Shown: positions 1 through 11,829, counted from the stretch's first letter. The stretch: 64,000 nt of DNA from Adiantum capillus-veneris (GCA_014529385.2 CM043968.1:129183018-129247017), one strand, 5' to 3'. A program made the numbers and translations. Notes: generated from the sequence alone by a model not told the origin.

Positions 1-132
1 GAGTGGACGCCCATGTGTGAATGGGCCAAATCTTATAAAAGATCCATTTGACCTAAAACTCCTCATTCTCTGAGGTGTAAGCTAAGAAGTGCTCTTACTT
101 CATTTGTGTCTCCTTCTCCTTCGTGTGCTCAC

Positions 133-167
<35 letters not shown>

Positions 168-418
168 TGAGAGAGATAGAGAGGGAGAGAGAGAGTGTGT
201 GTGTGATCGAGCATTGTGACAGCGGCAAGGCGATTGAGCGCGGCATCAACAGTGGATCCTTCTTCTTCGCAGCACAAGATCCTTCATGACAAAAGCATTA
301 AGCGGTGAGTGACACACCCCTGCCCCTTTGAGCTTGCTAGGCTCTTCTAGTTGTGTGTTTCAAGCCTTTCGAGGCACGCATACAGTGCACAGGCAAGTTC
401 CCATCTTCGACACGTACG
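1..418 (+). repeat. Partial gypsy-type LTR, copy 1 (truncated by window edge)
   Basis: This stretch matches 9141-9555 almost throughout, including a TATA-like tcttataaaag (around 31-41), a (GT)n tract at 135-165 and the final segment around cacgtacg, after which the two copies diverge. The second copy is followed by a gypsy-type primer-binding site, so this is most simply an LTR of the same family, either a solo LTR or the 3' LTR of an element to the left. Its left end lies outside the window. No primer site follows it here. Confidence 0.6.
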
Positions 419-2509
419 GCAAATCATACAAAATCTTGTAGAAATGTTAACTCTACTGAGCCAAATGCTTGTCGTCGGCCTTGATACTCCTTGTAGACGA
501 CCCTTGAAGTTGCCCAATCAAACAAGTACTGCGCATCACTTTATTGAGGTTCACCACATGAACCACCTCTAAATGATTTAAAAAAAACCCCTTAAGCGGA
601 AAAAAAATAACACGTTCATCATTTATTCTTCTCTACTCATTGGCCACCTTGTTCTCCTATTGCTAGACGGTGGCTTGTTCTTTTGCTGCTCGACGTCTCT
701 CTTTAGCTGCAATCGATGACGCTCCTTCCCTCTTGGTCTCCCTTGCCAAAAGCAACCCCCCACCAACTCGGTGAGCCTGCTCGCACTTCTGCAGACAACT
801 CCCTCCGGACGGACCAACTCGGTGAGCCTGCTCACACTTTTGCAGACAACTCCCTCTGGACGGCTCCCTCTGTCACTTGCACATGCAGATCCACATCCTT
901 GATGGGATCACCAATGGGATAATCTGCTGCAATCTCTTCAGGGAAAGGTTGCAATTTTCTTCACTAGAATTGGGAGATGATTTCTCTGTGCCAAAAAAAT
1001 CCCCTACTCCACCTCGTTAGTCCTCCCTTCTCTGCAATCCTCCTTGGTGTGGCCCTGTGCTCCTTGCCAACGACGGCTTTCCGATTGTGCTTCTGCTCGA
1101 CGGCGTTATTTTCTCCCTAAAGATGACTCGTCTCCACTCGCCATGCTCGACTCGACGTTATTTTCTCCACGAAGATGACTCATCTCTGCTTGCCATGCTC
1201 GATGACGCTTTTTTTCTGTGAGTGCTACCTCTTTTTTTAACGCTGCTTGCCTTCATTAGCCAGGATAGCTTTTGTCTTCACTTAAATATATATATTTTAA
1301 AGAAAAATGCTCTTAGGCAACCGTTCACACATTCGTCATGGCCTTGCCATCGAGATTCTCATTATATTTGGCATACATTGTATCCAAGGCAATGCTGAGT
1401 GCATTTCTACCAACCAAGGGACTTATTTCATGTAGCATCCTCTCCGCCTCCATGTTAATAGCCATCACCTACGAACGAAAGCATGTTGGTCGCATTTTAT
1501 GGCATATACTTGAATCAGAGCATTTCCAAGCTCATCTTTGGTTTCCATATTGACCAAGGCAATGCCGAGTAGCATACATATCTACCAAAGCATCTTCGAT
1601 CACATATCGGCTGAAGTATCCTTGGCCGCACTTAGTGCTCTCTAAAGTACACTGCAATAGACATATGTATCAACCATGGATTTGTCGATCACAATCCTTT
1701 TCTGCTCCTCCCATGCTGATCATATCCCAACAATCATAATAAATCCTCTCGAGGTATAATAATATCCAAATCCATGTGTCCTATTTGAGCTTCACATTGT
1801 GGACACGGAGCGTCACGACACCGTGTTATTGCTTTGTCTACCCTTAGCATAATGGAACTCTTGCATGGCTCCCTTGACAACTACCTTTGCATTATCCAAT
1901 CTAGTTTTGCCAAGGCCATTTTATTAGCAGCACTATATTTCTCACAAATTGAACCTGCTCCTCATGCCTCTTCTCAAACTTCATTGGTCTACCAAAACCA
2001 AATCCCATGGGAATGTAGCATGATGCACTCAAGATTTGACCTTTTGTAGCAATGTGCATTGTAGCTTTCTAGTTCTTATGTTTTTTTTCCAAGTTGTTCC
2101 TTTGTTTGTTGCTCTTCACTGCATGCTTTGCAAATACTATCCAAGCAATTGCATATTCCTTTCCAAGACCTATCTTTGTAGCCCCATAATTTTCTAAAGC
2201 AAAGGCTTTGGAAAATTGTTGGTCAATATCATACATCCACAGGCCTTCTTGGTGCACATCCCAATGAAAGCATACCAACATCATTGAAAGATCCTCCTTC
2301 ATGGTGTCCTTTACGACATAGGAAAGAAAATGATTGGTGTCAACTTGTGGTATCTAGTTAAAAGTGCAGCCATGTTGGTCTTCCTATGAATACAATGCTA
2401 ACCTCGTCCAAACTTCCAGTTACTCACCCTTGCATTCTCTTCACCACCCATCCTCCACCTCTTTGCACTCCTCTTCTGGGATAGCTCTTCCACAATCATT
2501 GAGCCAAAA
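419..2509. other. No recognisable gene; short tandem duplications
   Basis: I see no convincing protein. Two local direct duplications are visible: a roughly 54-bp unit at about 765-872 (core caactcggtgagcctgctc) and a roughly 55-bp unit at about 1086-1203 (core ttattttctcc followed by aagatgact). A - strand open stretch at 2069-2302 encodes 77 residues that I do not recognise. The region is probably old repeat-derived DNA. Confidence 0.4.
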
Positions 2510-2521
2510 GTTCTAATACCA
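2510..2521 (-). other. Possible LTR-retrotransposon primer-binding site (- strand)
   Basis: On the - strand this reads TGGTATTAGAAC, close to the initiator-tRNA-Met primer site TGGTATCAGAGC of plant LTR elements. It directly abuts a sequence that on the + strand starts TGTCAAAG (from 2522), as expected for an LTR boundary. No second LTR was found, so the element to the left would be a relic. This is a weak call. Confidence 0.3.
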
Positions 2522-3049
2522 TGTCAAAGTAGACAATGTAGAAGCTTAGAGATAGACATAGAATTCAATAGAGGGAGAGAGATTCAATGAACTTCAAATA
2601 GATTAAAAAATACCTAAAAATGATAAAATAAATGAATATGATCACATAGAGGCATTTACTCTTAAATACATTTTGACCAGATTACCCTATAGACTCTTTG
2701 GCACTCCAATATTGGATGTACCTTGCAATAAGCCTTATTAGCAAGTGCACCACATTTTTCATACCACTAATCAATGTATTGTGCTTTGGCAGCTGCATTG
2801 CACTTATCACACATTCTAGTCAACATCTTGTTGAAATGTGTCCTTCTCAAGTAGCCCCCTACCCATAAGCTCAACCATATCATCTTCTTCTTTTTTTCTT
2901 TTGCCATATTCACAATTGCGAGTAAAGATGTTATATGAAGTCAATAAACAATGTACATTGAGCCTCAAGCACTACTTGTGCCTTGAGTGGAAAACATGTC
3001 CAAAAAGGGGGTTGTAGAACTTATAAGCAAGCGACCCTATTTTTTCCTT

Positions 3050-4030
3050 AAATGCAACTCAATGCACGATTCGACTCTTTGGCTTGTGGAGATGGTGACC
3101 CTATTACATATATAATCTCAATGCTTTCATGTATGATATCAGTGAATTGAGCTACCACACAGTTTCTTTCAAAGATCCAAAGATTTTGGGTTTTCCAAAT
3201 CTCCTTTAAATAGAAGAATTTGGTAATTTATGTGCACATCAAAATGGCTTGGTTTTGGAAACTTCTTCCTCATAGCAATAGTTCATTCTCATAGAAGATT
3301 ATGTTCCATGTCATTTGCACCCATTTTTAGATCTTAGCAGAGCAAGACCCTATGAGGTAGGGTAGTCTTTAAACAAATTTAGAGGATCCTTAAAAGATTC
3401 TCTATATCCAAAGCAAGTGCCTAGGCCAATCGCTCTTGCAAGAATACTATTAATTCCTAGTTGGGATAGCCCCCATGGCACCTTCTAAACAAAGAATTTC
3501 ATTGATTCTAGCCATTTTACCTCCTAAATGATGTTTATACACTTTAATCACTTCTCTTTTGACCAACTCACCTTCCACAATCATTGATGAGCGGAGTGAA
3601 CCAGTCAGCTTTATAAACAAGCTTGTTATATATTCCCCATCTTCTAGGTACTACAAAAATTATGTCCTTAGACCATTGTGAAGCTCTCCAGTTGAGATCT
3701 ATCCTAAAAATAGGTATTGGACTATTGAATATATATTTGACACTCTACTTGTATGAATAGCTTCCAACCAAGATATATCCCAACAACAGCTATTGGACTA
3801 TTGACTGGAGACTTTGACACTCAACTAAATAGCCTTTGATTTAGATTCAACTTATCTTGCACCATCAACGAGTCCACATCCTTTCGGTAGTAGCTATCAT
3901 CATCCCAAAAATGTGCTAGCTTGGAGATCCCTTTATTACTCACCATCTTGAAAAATTCGCTCCAAAAGGTATTCAAGGATTCTCCTCCTTGCTTGGAGAG
4001 CCAAGGGACCAGTGTAAGATGGAGCATCTA
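3050..4030 (-). pseudogene. Possible LINE-type relic
   Basis: Conceptual translation of the - strand gives scattered peptides such as IWKTQNLWIFERN near 3180 and an open stretch at 3821-4027 containing HFWDDDSYY. The first resembles the IWK.RN..F segment near the C-terminus of plant LINE reverse transcriptases. Stops occur in every frame. The match rests on one short motif, so a LINE origin is only a suggestion; other origins are possible. Confidence 0.25.
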
Positions 4031-4696
4031 AAGTATTTGAAGGTCTCCCTCCATTCCAATGATGATGTCTCTTTGTTGCAATTTCTTTTAATCTCCCCAA
4101 TGCGGCCCCTAGCTTTAAAAGCCTCTAGCTTGGAACTAGACATTTTTCATGTACTTTAGACTCCTTCCATGGGCCTCCTTGCAATAACAACTCTACTTTG
4201 TCAATCATACCTCAAGCCATGACTGCCTAATCTTGCCTTTTGACTTGTCAAAAAGACACCAGATTTGCACACATTTTGAGTGCATGGTGTAGGAATGTGT
4301 GCGTGCATGTACGATGGAGAAGAAAGAGATGAGAAGAGGGAGAGACTTGCTTGGTGGAGTCACTATAACATGAATTAGTTGAGACCCCTTGTTTATCTAT
4401 TATATCCAGAGAATAAGGTTAGTGAGTAAGGAGCTTTGGTGAGTGTCACAACAGGTTGATTAAGACTTTGGGATATGTGGTAGAGCTTGGTTTGCTGAAA
4501 TTATTGATTCGGGCTCGTTTTGGACTCCGTTTCTACTACAAGAAATTTTGTCCTTTTGTGTATAATTTTCGTTAGCCTAATTTTTTGCAGAGTAGGTCTC
4601 TGATAGTCATCTTGTGTTGTTCTATAAAGCACATGTTAGTTCTACTTTGTTTTTCCTCTTTTTGGGCAGTTTTCACATTAGATACGGTCAATCATC

Positions 4697-5343
4697 ATGG
4701 ATGAGAACAACACAAATGTTTTCAAAAAATTCCCTGCTGAGGATAAATTGGATAGTGACATCTACCCAATGTGGGCTTACTTGATGAAACATGTTCTAGT
4801 GTCAAAGGACATTTGGAATGTTGTGCAAGGCATTGATGTATGCTTGCCTTCCATGGATAAAGACTCTATTGAGGATGTTGGAGGGATGTTGCAGGTTCTA
4901 GTAGGTATGTTGCTGCTAGAGTTGTTTTTCCTAAGATTGAGAAAGCTCATTGGGATGCTAGAGATGCGTAGGCTCATGCATTGATTTCATTATGTATGAA
5001 TCATACTATTACTCCTCACATTCGCTCAACAAAATTAGAAAAACAGGTTTGGGGTACTCTGGGTGATCTTTATGCAGGTTGTAATGGGGCTAAAATTGCA
5101 TTGTTGGGTAAAGGTTTGGAGTCAAAGATTATGCAAGAGGAAGATGACATGGACACTTTCCTTGCTTGTATCAAGGATATTAATCAGCAACTCATTTTTG
5201 TAGGCAAAGTTCTTTCTAACAATTCACTTGTGCATACTGTTCTTGATGCATTGCTAGATTCTTACCATACTTTTGCTAGTACTTGGAGACTTATGACCCA
5301 AGGAACCCCTCCAACTGTCAAGTTTGATGCATTATGCACATGA
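4697..5343 (+). pseudogene. gag: Copia gag remnant
   Basis: The ATG at 4697 opens a gag-like N-terminus with the motif YPMWAY, collinear with the gag start of the intact element (ATG at 30974 on the - strand). A stop at 4981 and a frame change split it; similarity continues at 4981-5343 (EEDDMDTFLA, TFASTWRLMTQG). Past 5343 a 55-bp tandem duplication (5349-5402 and 5403-5457) disrupts the frame. Gag normally forms the virus-like particle that packages element RNA. This copy cannot make a complete Gag. Confidence 0.85.
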
Positions 5344-5862
5344 TTTTTGTTGGAAGAGTCACTTTCAAGAAAGAAAGGAGCTAAACATCATCATTCACAT
5401 GGTTGTTGCAAGAGTCACTTTCAAGAAAGAAAGGAGATAAACATCATCATGCGTTTGAATAGGCTTGTGCTATTGCTACTCAAAGAAAAGTTGGAAATAG
5501 CAATGTAGACACTTTTCATGGTTCTTCAATAAGTGGAAAATCACCTATTCCTAATGCTTCTGCTAGCACACCTCGTATGTAAATTGTGGTTAAAAGGGTA
5601 AGAAGAAGATGGGTTTCCATTAGAGGCCAAGAAGAAAGAGGTTGGCTCCACTACGGTAGCTATTGTAGAATCTTGTGGGAAAGGATAATCTATATAAAGC
5701 AATGTCCTAAGTTGAATGCAAAAGAGGCCAATAAGAAAGAGGTAGGCTCCACTACAAGGAAGCTATTGTAGAATCTTCCAAGGAAGGATATTGTGATGTT
5801 GATGTAGATGTAGAGTGGGCATTTAGTGTAAAGTGTACTTATGATCCTTTTGTCCATGTTGC

Positions 5863-6270
5863 ATGTATGTCAGTTCACATGTGTGGTACTTTGATAGTGG
5901 TACTACAAAGCACATTATTTCAAAGTGTGACTTGTTTACCTCCCTGGGGATTGTCCCTCATGGAAATGCAGTCACTTCTACCAACAATGCCTCTTATCTA
6001 GTCAAGGGAGTTGCAAAGATTGTGCTAACTACTGCAAATGGTAGTTCTTTCACACTTTTTGATGCACTGTATGTACCAGGGATCAAAAGGAACCTTTTGT
6101 ATGTATCTACACTTGCAAGACTTAGTCTTGCTATCAAATTTGTGGATGAAAAATGTACAATTCATGATCTCAGTTTTGGTGATGAAATAGTTGCATCTTG
6201 CATTCTGTGTCGTGGGCTATATAAGCTCACTTTGTATGACAAGTACCGTGGGCAAATTTTGAAAATGTAA
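5863..6270 (+). pseudogene. Copia protease region remnant
   Basis: An open stretch of about 135 residues contains WYFDSGTTKHI, the aspartic-protease active-site motif of Ty1/copia (DSG), followed by the conserved ALYVPGIKRNLL segment. In the intact relative this lies between the zinc knuckle and the pre-integrase domain. The frame is lost on both sides, so this is a fragment of the former polyprotein. The catalytic Asp-Ser-Gly is still readable. Confidence 0.85.
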
Positions 6271-6289
6271 TTGTGGATTCAAAGGTTGT

Positions 6290-7219
6290 TTCAGATGAAA
6301 AACTTTGGCATGCATGTTTTGGGCATCTAACTTTTGCCAGTTTGCTGCGTTTGCAAAAATCTAACATGGTTGCTTCTTTTTTGTCTCTTAGCAGCTTCTA
6401 AGAACGCTTATGAAGGCTATATTTTTTGTAAGATACAACGTTCAAAGTTTCCAAAGGATTGTTTAGTACGGGCTACATGTAGGTAACAACTTGTGCATAG
6501 TGATGTTTCTGGGCCTATGCAAACTCCATCCTTAGGCAATTACCTATACTTCATGATTTTCATTGATGATTATTGTAGGCATGCATGGGTATATCCACTT
6601 AAAGCTGAGTCTGAAGTGTTCATGTGCTTCAAGAAATTTCTAACTATGGCTAAACATGTCTCTAAATGTACTATGGGAAACCTTGGGAGTATATGTCTCA
6701 TGAGTTTTATGCATTTTTGGCTAATTGTGGGATAAAACACCAATGTGCAGTGTTGTATACACCTCAACAAAATGGTGTTGCTGAAAGAAAAAACATGTCA
6801 CTTATGGAGATGGCATGAGTCAAGCTTTGCTACATTTGTTTTGGCTTGAGGTTATCGTGTGTGCTACTTATGTACTTAAATAGGTGTCCTACAAAACCCT
6901 TGCAGTCTATGACTTCTTATGACACATGGCATGATAAAAGACAACCATTGATCACATGTGCATTTTTTGTTGTTTAGCTTATGCTTTAGTGCCACAAATG
7001 AAGCACAAAAAATCAGATGATAAGGCTATTAGATGCATTTTTGTTGGTTACAATACTGAAAGAAAAGGTTACAAGTTATACCATCCGCAAACAAAATATA
7101 TCTTGGTTGCACGAGATGTTGTGTTTGTGGAAGGTTCTATTCAGCCTTTGTTATCATGGACTAGAGACAATATTAATGTAAGCTCACATGATATTTATGA
7201 CACTATTGCCTCTTTTTAA
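6290..7219 (+). pseudogene. Copia integrase region remnant
   Basis: Fragments of the pre-integrase zinc domain (LWHACFGH near 6302), the integrase core (HSDVSGPMQTPSLGNY from 6493, IDDYCRHAWVYPL), the TPQQNGVAERKN segment near 6760, and the post-core segment FVGYNTERKGYKLYHPQTK (6956-7219) follow in the expected order. At least three frame changes separate them. The segment around the second catalytic Asp (SDRGGE in the intact element) is damaged near 6690. The integrase is dead. Confidence 0.85.
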
Positions 7220-7559
7220 TGGTGAAAACTTAAATGAAAATTCCAATTAGGCACATGTACAGTCTAAGGGGAGGATTCCAAAAATGTTACAGACCAGCCT
7301 TTTACTCATGAAAATGTACATGATGTACTTGATGTGGAAAGGGTTGAGAATGAAGAGGCTACAGGTATGCCAAAATGGTTGGTGCATACTTTGCATGACA
7401 ATAAATTGGATGCACCTATTTCAAGGCATACTCGTTCAGGTTCTTGCCATGCATCTTATACATCAGACTGTTATCTTTTGCATGTTTCTAGTTTATGTGA
7501 TGAGGGGGAATCTCTTTCTTTTGATGAAGCACAAAATTCAAAAAATGGATGGGTACCAT

Positions 7560-8515
7560 GCAGTTAGAATATGATGCACTTATAGAAAATGACACATGGA
7601 TTTTATGTGATTTTCCTCCTAGCAAAAAGGCCATTTCTTCAAAGTGGTTTACAAGTTGAAATGTAAGTCAAATTGTGAGATTGATCACTACAAGACTAGA
7701 CTTGTTGCAAAAGGTTATGAACAATATAAAGGTGTTGATTTTATGAAGAGACTTTTTCTCCCACTTGTTGTATGACTACTGTTAGTTTTCTATATGCATT
7801 GGTAGCTCATTTTGGATGGAATGTACATCAATCAGATATTTTTACTACTTTCTTGACTAGTGATATATTTGAGGAAGCTCATGTAACGCAGTCTCATGAT
7901 TTTGTCAAGCAAGGACAAGAAAATAAGTGTGCAAATGCAAGAAAGCTTTGTATGGGTCTCGGGGGGGTCATTGTGTATAAACTGGGTATATTGCATGCGT
8001 TCAAGGATTATTTTTGAACCTTCTTATTATGATTTTTTGACAAATAAAATACATCCTTTTCCTATTCAATCTATAAATTATTTTCCCAATTTCATTTTAC
8101 AATATACTTATGTATGCGAAAATGTGAGAAAAAGTGAAGTGACTCCCCCCCCCCCCCCCCCTCTCTCGGTATGGGTTGAAGTAGTCTCCTCATGCTTGGC
8201 ATGAGAAAGCTGACACTCATTTGATTAAACAAGGATTTTGTAACAGTCAAACTTAAAGCACTTTGTATATCAAGCGTGAGGGTGATGAATTTCTCATCGT
8301 TGTTCTATATATGATTTGTTGATTATTAGTACAAATGAGACACACATTGCTGAATTCAAGGTTGATTTGAGTGCTACTTTCAAGACGAAAGACTTGGGGA
8401 TTTTGCATCATTGCTTGGGCATCAATTTAGGCAGTGTCTAATGGAGGTATTGCCTTATGTCAAACAAGCTACATAGAGACATTACCATGTGAGTTTGGAC
8501 TTGAGGACTACAAAC
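7560..8515 (+). pseudogene. Copia reverse transcriptase remnant, interrupted
   Basis: Peptides from 7565 to 7955 follow the copia reverse transcriptase (ENDTWILCD, GWNVHQSDIFTTFL). The frame is then cut by the 7958-8168 insertion and resumes with a YGLKQSPHAWHEKADTHL-like segment at about 8170-8240. The catalytic YVDD equivalent near 8310-8330 is disrupted by a frameshift. Similarity ends at about 8515 at the LEDYKPT equivalent. This is a pseudogene segment of copia A. Confidence 0.8.
7958..8168. mobile_element. MITE-like insertion, 211 bp, 8-bp target duplication
   Basis: The copia reading frame is interrupted by 211 bp flanked by identical 8-bp copies of gtatgggt (7950-7957 and 8169-8176). 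The ends are roughly inverted: the left begins ctcgggggggtca, the right ends with gtgact, a run of about 17 C, and ctctctcg. An 8-bp target duplication is the hallmark of hAT-type transposition. There is no internal coding sequence, so it would be a non-autonomous element. The long C run could be slippage, or its exact length a sequencing error. Confidence 0.6.
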
Positions 8516-8783
8516 CTACCTTTTATACCCTGGCTAAGGGTCTTAAAAGTACAAAGGCTAAAATTGCTTCAAAAATAAGTGACCTATTTTGGAAACTTCT
8601 CTAACTTGTGATACAACTCGGAAACTCATAGCCCCATATTCTACGTAAATAAAAACTGACACAAACTCTAATTAATGGTTTTTTACGAGAAGGTTGTATT
8701 AAAATTTGTGTTACAAAGGCTTGAAAAACCTTTGGAGCATCTCCTTTTCTTGAGCAAGCATTTGTTGTTGGAATCTTCCAATA

Positions 8784-8985
8784 GTGTCCACAAATGGTTT
8801 TTCTTTCATGCTTGACAGTTCATGCATATCATGGTTGAGAAAGAAGAAACCTACTATGGCAACTTCTCGTTGTGAAGCTGAGTGCAGGGAATCTTCATAG
8901 TTACAATTGAGTGTGTATGGCTCAGACGCCTTATGGCTGATTTTGGTGTTGGACAAGACACTGCCAACATCATCTACTGGTAATC
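8784..8985 (+). pseudogene. Copia RNase H fragment
   Basis: The + strand reads FMLDSSCISWLRKKKPTMAT and then CEAEC, matching the RNase H domain of the intact element (SSCISWLSKKQPTVATSSCEAE). It continues through a GVGQDTAN motif and breaks off near 8980. The preceding 8515-8783 is unrelated, so about 0.3 kb of the RT/RNase H connection has been replaced. This is the last recognisable part of copia A. Confidence 0.8.
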
Positions 8986-9273
8986 CTCACGGACACTCTA
9001 TCACCTTCGACGGACGCTTTATTAATTATTTGATTGAGTCGTGGACCGGGCTTATCGGTCCAATACGTATATAGGTGATTGATGATGAGAGGCGCACCAC
9101 TTATCTTATTTTTACATTAGTTTTGGAATGACCGGCCATTGTGGGCGCCCATGTGTGAATGGGTCAAACTCTTATAAAAGGTCCATTTGACCTAAAAATC
9201 CTCATTCTTGGAGGTGTAAGCTAAGAAGTGCTCTTGCTCCATCGTAGTCTCCTTCTTCTTCATGTGCTCTCAT

Positions 9274-9363
<90 letters not shown>

Positions 9364-9568
9364 TCAAGCATTGCGGCGGCATTGGCGGTTGCTCCTTCTT
9401 CTTCGCATCATAGGATCTTTCACGACAGAAGCATTGAGAGGTGAGTGACACACCCTTGTTTCTTTGAGCTTGCCTAGGAATGTCTAGTTGTGTGCTTGCA
9501 GCCTTTCGAGGCTCGCACATAGTGCACAGGCAAGTTCCCAGCCTTCAACACGTGCGAAAAAGTGCACA
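8978..9568 (+). repeat. Gypsy-type 5' LTR, copy 2
   Basis: The right end is well defined: the segment ends in CA at 9568 and is followed by a primer-binding site. From 9141 rightwards it matches 1-418. The left end is inferred from the abrupt end of copia A; TG at 8978 is a candidate, TG at 9140 an alternative. It contains a TATA-like element near 9170 (tcttataaaag). A (TG)42 tract at 9279-9362 replaces the much shorter tract of copy 1. Confidence 0.6.
9279..9362. repeat. (TG)42 microsatellite inside the LTR
   Basis: An uninterrupted 84-bp TG tract. The orthologous position in LTR copy 1 (135-165) has about 15 units, so the tract expanded or contracted after the copies separated. Confidence 0.95.
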
Positions 9569-9572
9569 TTTT

Positions 9573-9590
9573 TGGTGTCGTTGCCAGGGA
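9573..9590 (+). other. Gypsy primer-binding site
   Basis: The sequence tggtgtcgttgccaggga matches, with a few transitions, the TGGCGCCGTTGCCGGGGA site that follows the 5' LTR of many plant gypsy elements of the Tat/Athila group. It lies 4 bp after the LTR-terminal CA. It fixes the orientation of the element as + strand, with internal DNA to the right. Confidence 0.7.
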
Positions 9591-10524
9591 CTGCCTTACA
9601 TTAAGCTTGTCAATGCTACCTCTAGAATCCTTTCTTCCATCTGTTTTCAGTTTTTGTCTGAGTTTGCGTAGATCTGCTAAGTGGCTGTAATGCGTAGGTT
9701 TGTTAGAATCTGTTAGTGTTGATATTTGCAAGTTTTCTGTTAGATTTGCTAAGATCTATAATGTGCAGGTGTTAGTAGATCTGTTAGCTGGTGTAAATCT
9801 ATAATGTGCTATGTGAGTAGATGGAGTACTTTGTGAGTGAGCAGTTCTGTGTTAGACAATGTTTGAGCAGAGGTAATTAGTGTTAATTAATTGTGTTAGC
9901 TGTTGCAAGGAGGTTATGCAGAGTTGTAGGAGCTATTCTGTGTGCGTGTGAGCTTGGCACCCACGCGCAACATTATCCACAAAAAAAAATTAAAAGTGAA
10001 AAAAAGAAAAAACGCTCGGGATATCCGAGACTAAAAGGAAAACTGAAAACAAAAATTAAATAACCTTATCTTAAAAGGAAGGATTGGGATCGAAATCATT
10101 CCCCCAAGCCCGAGCCCATGTCTAGAGGCCTCAGTCCTCAGTCTTATGATATACTATACACACTACTTTTATATATAAAGACTAGGACCTCAAGTGAAGG
10201 GAGGGCATGTGGGACAAGTTCCTCAAGTCCTCCACCATCCCCTTCACACTCACCCTGTGGACTTACTAATTCTAGCCTTCTCCCTGACCAGGAAAAGACT
10301 ACTTTTACGATTCTGAGGGCTTTACATAACCGAATTGGGGGCTGTAAAGCATGGAAATCCCCGTAGACAAGACGCTTGTTTTGAGCTACCACACACCATA
10401 TTATGTGGCTTGGTTAAAAAAAGGGACCAAAAAATAACAAAAAAAATTGGGTTGTAAACACCTAAAAAACTAGGCGAGCGGCCTTCATGGGCACTCACCA
10501 ACACTTCTAGAGTGTTGAGGTCAC
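9591..10524 (+). other. Gypsy leader, no gene seen
   Basis: About 0.9 kb between the primer site and the first gag-like reading frame. It contains repeated ctgttag-type words (9700-9850) and A-rich stretches. I see no conserved domain. A long untranslated leader is usual in this group. Confidence 0.4.
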
Positions 10525-11829
10525 ATGTACCTACTCTTTGATCATGTGCTAGAGGACAATCACATAGAGAGTGTCTCCATTTTCGCGGAGGGCACTCATT
10601 ATTCCTCCACCTTAGGCTCTAGGCCCTTAGAGGGAACCCAAGGTAGTACCACTCAGGATCCACATATTGTGTCTAGTGACTCTTCCTTTGACTACAACAT
10701 CATGAAAGGTTACCCGATGCCTAATCTTGATAGTTCAAGCCAAGACATACATGTCATGGGCCCACGGTCCGGGCCGAGCATGCTTAGCCGCTTGAAGGAA
10801 ACTTTTAGTAGAGCCACTCGCTCCGAACATGGAGCTAACGAGGTAAATAAAGGGGGTGGGGAAGTAAATTCACCATTCATGACCAACGTAGACCCCATGC
10901 TCCTGGAGAGTGTGCACATGAATACTCCATTCACTACGCCCCCTGACTCTTCAGAGTTACTCCCCTCCGAGGCTATTCCCCTCCGAGGTTATATTACCTA
11001 ATGCTCCACAACCACAACATCCAAGCTCTTATTTCAATGGGACCATACCAGATAGCATTAGCATGTCACATTCAGCGTCTGCTATGCCTAGGGCCACATA
11101 TATGCACTTTGGGCCACCACGTGGCACAACATCGTACCCAACTTGGAACCCAAGGGCTTCCTATATGCCAAGCCCAATTCCAACCCCCATGCCACATGCA
11201 GTTCCAAGAGTTCCTGACCCCACTATACCTGCTCACTGAGGTGGCTTGGAAACCTTTGCTCAAGCTATTGGTCGATCCATTGCTGAAAATATGCATAACC
11301 CGTCGGATAGAGAGCCTAGAAGTAAGGCAGTGCAAATAGTCAAGCTCACACAAAAATTTAGTGGAGACGGGGATGTGAGAAAGCATATCAAAGTGTTTGA
11401 ATAAAAATGTGATTCCCTAGGAGAACACAATGACTTGCATAAGAATAATGCTTTAAGTGGGAAGGTTGGAGATTGGTATAGAACCCTAAGGTGGAAGAAA
11501 AAACAATTTACCCTACACTTAGGAAGTACTTTGTGGTGTAGCATCTTAGTTCCAGAAAGCCCAACCAGAGGAAGGAGAGTCGGCGAGGGACTTTATTTGT
11601 CGCTTGAAGCATCTGAGTTTTGGTTGTAATCCAAATGAGCGCTTCAATAATAACCAATTTCTTGATAGATTCATTAGGGAACTACGACATGAGGATATCT
11701 ACAATGGCCTAGTCCTTAGAGGTATCACCACTTGGGAAGCAGTCACCACCAATGTGATCCAATTGGAGGATAATTTAATGATTCAAGGAGAAAGAGTGTC
11801 TATTGAGCCTAAATCTACTAGCTCGCAAG
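10525..11829 (+). pseudogene. Gypsy gag remnant (gag A)
   Basis: A 158-codon open stretch (10525-11001, Ser/Pro-rich N-terminus) is followed in shifting frames by VKLTQKFSGDGDV near 11335 and by FICRLKHLSFG...RFNNNQFLDRFIRELRHEDIY (about 11590-11700). The latter pattern matches the capsid region of plant gypsy Gag (retrotransposon gag family). Several stops and frame changes make it non-functional. At about 11830 it joins a different gag (gag B) without an evident boundary. Confidence 0.6.

Larger units (their letters stand above)
4480..8985 (+). mobile_element. Decayed Ty1/copia element (copia A)
   Basis: A + strand copia element of a family related to the intact element at 26386-31563. Gag, protease, integrase, reverse transcriptase and RNase H remnants occur in copia order, and leader similarity begins near 4480. 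It has many stops and frameshifts, two internal duplications (about 5349-5457, and 5590-5690 versus 5700-5790), a 211-bp insertion at 7958-8168, and a replaced segment at about 8515-8783. It ends abruptly within RNase H near 8978-8985, where the gypsy LTR of 8978-9568 appears to start. No LTR of its own was found. It is clearly non-functional and much older than the 26386 copy. Confidence 0.85.

Noticed and set aside
1338-2302. Possible gag or host gene on either strand
   Set aside because: Short frames only and no recognisable motif; the primer-site-like word at 2510 alone does not support a gene.
8711-8956. - strand frame that at first suggested an oppositely oriented copia fragment
   Set aside because: The sense RNase H peptides are on the + strand and collinear with copia A; the - strand frame is the shadow.
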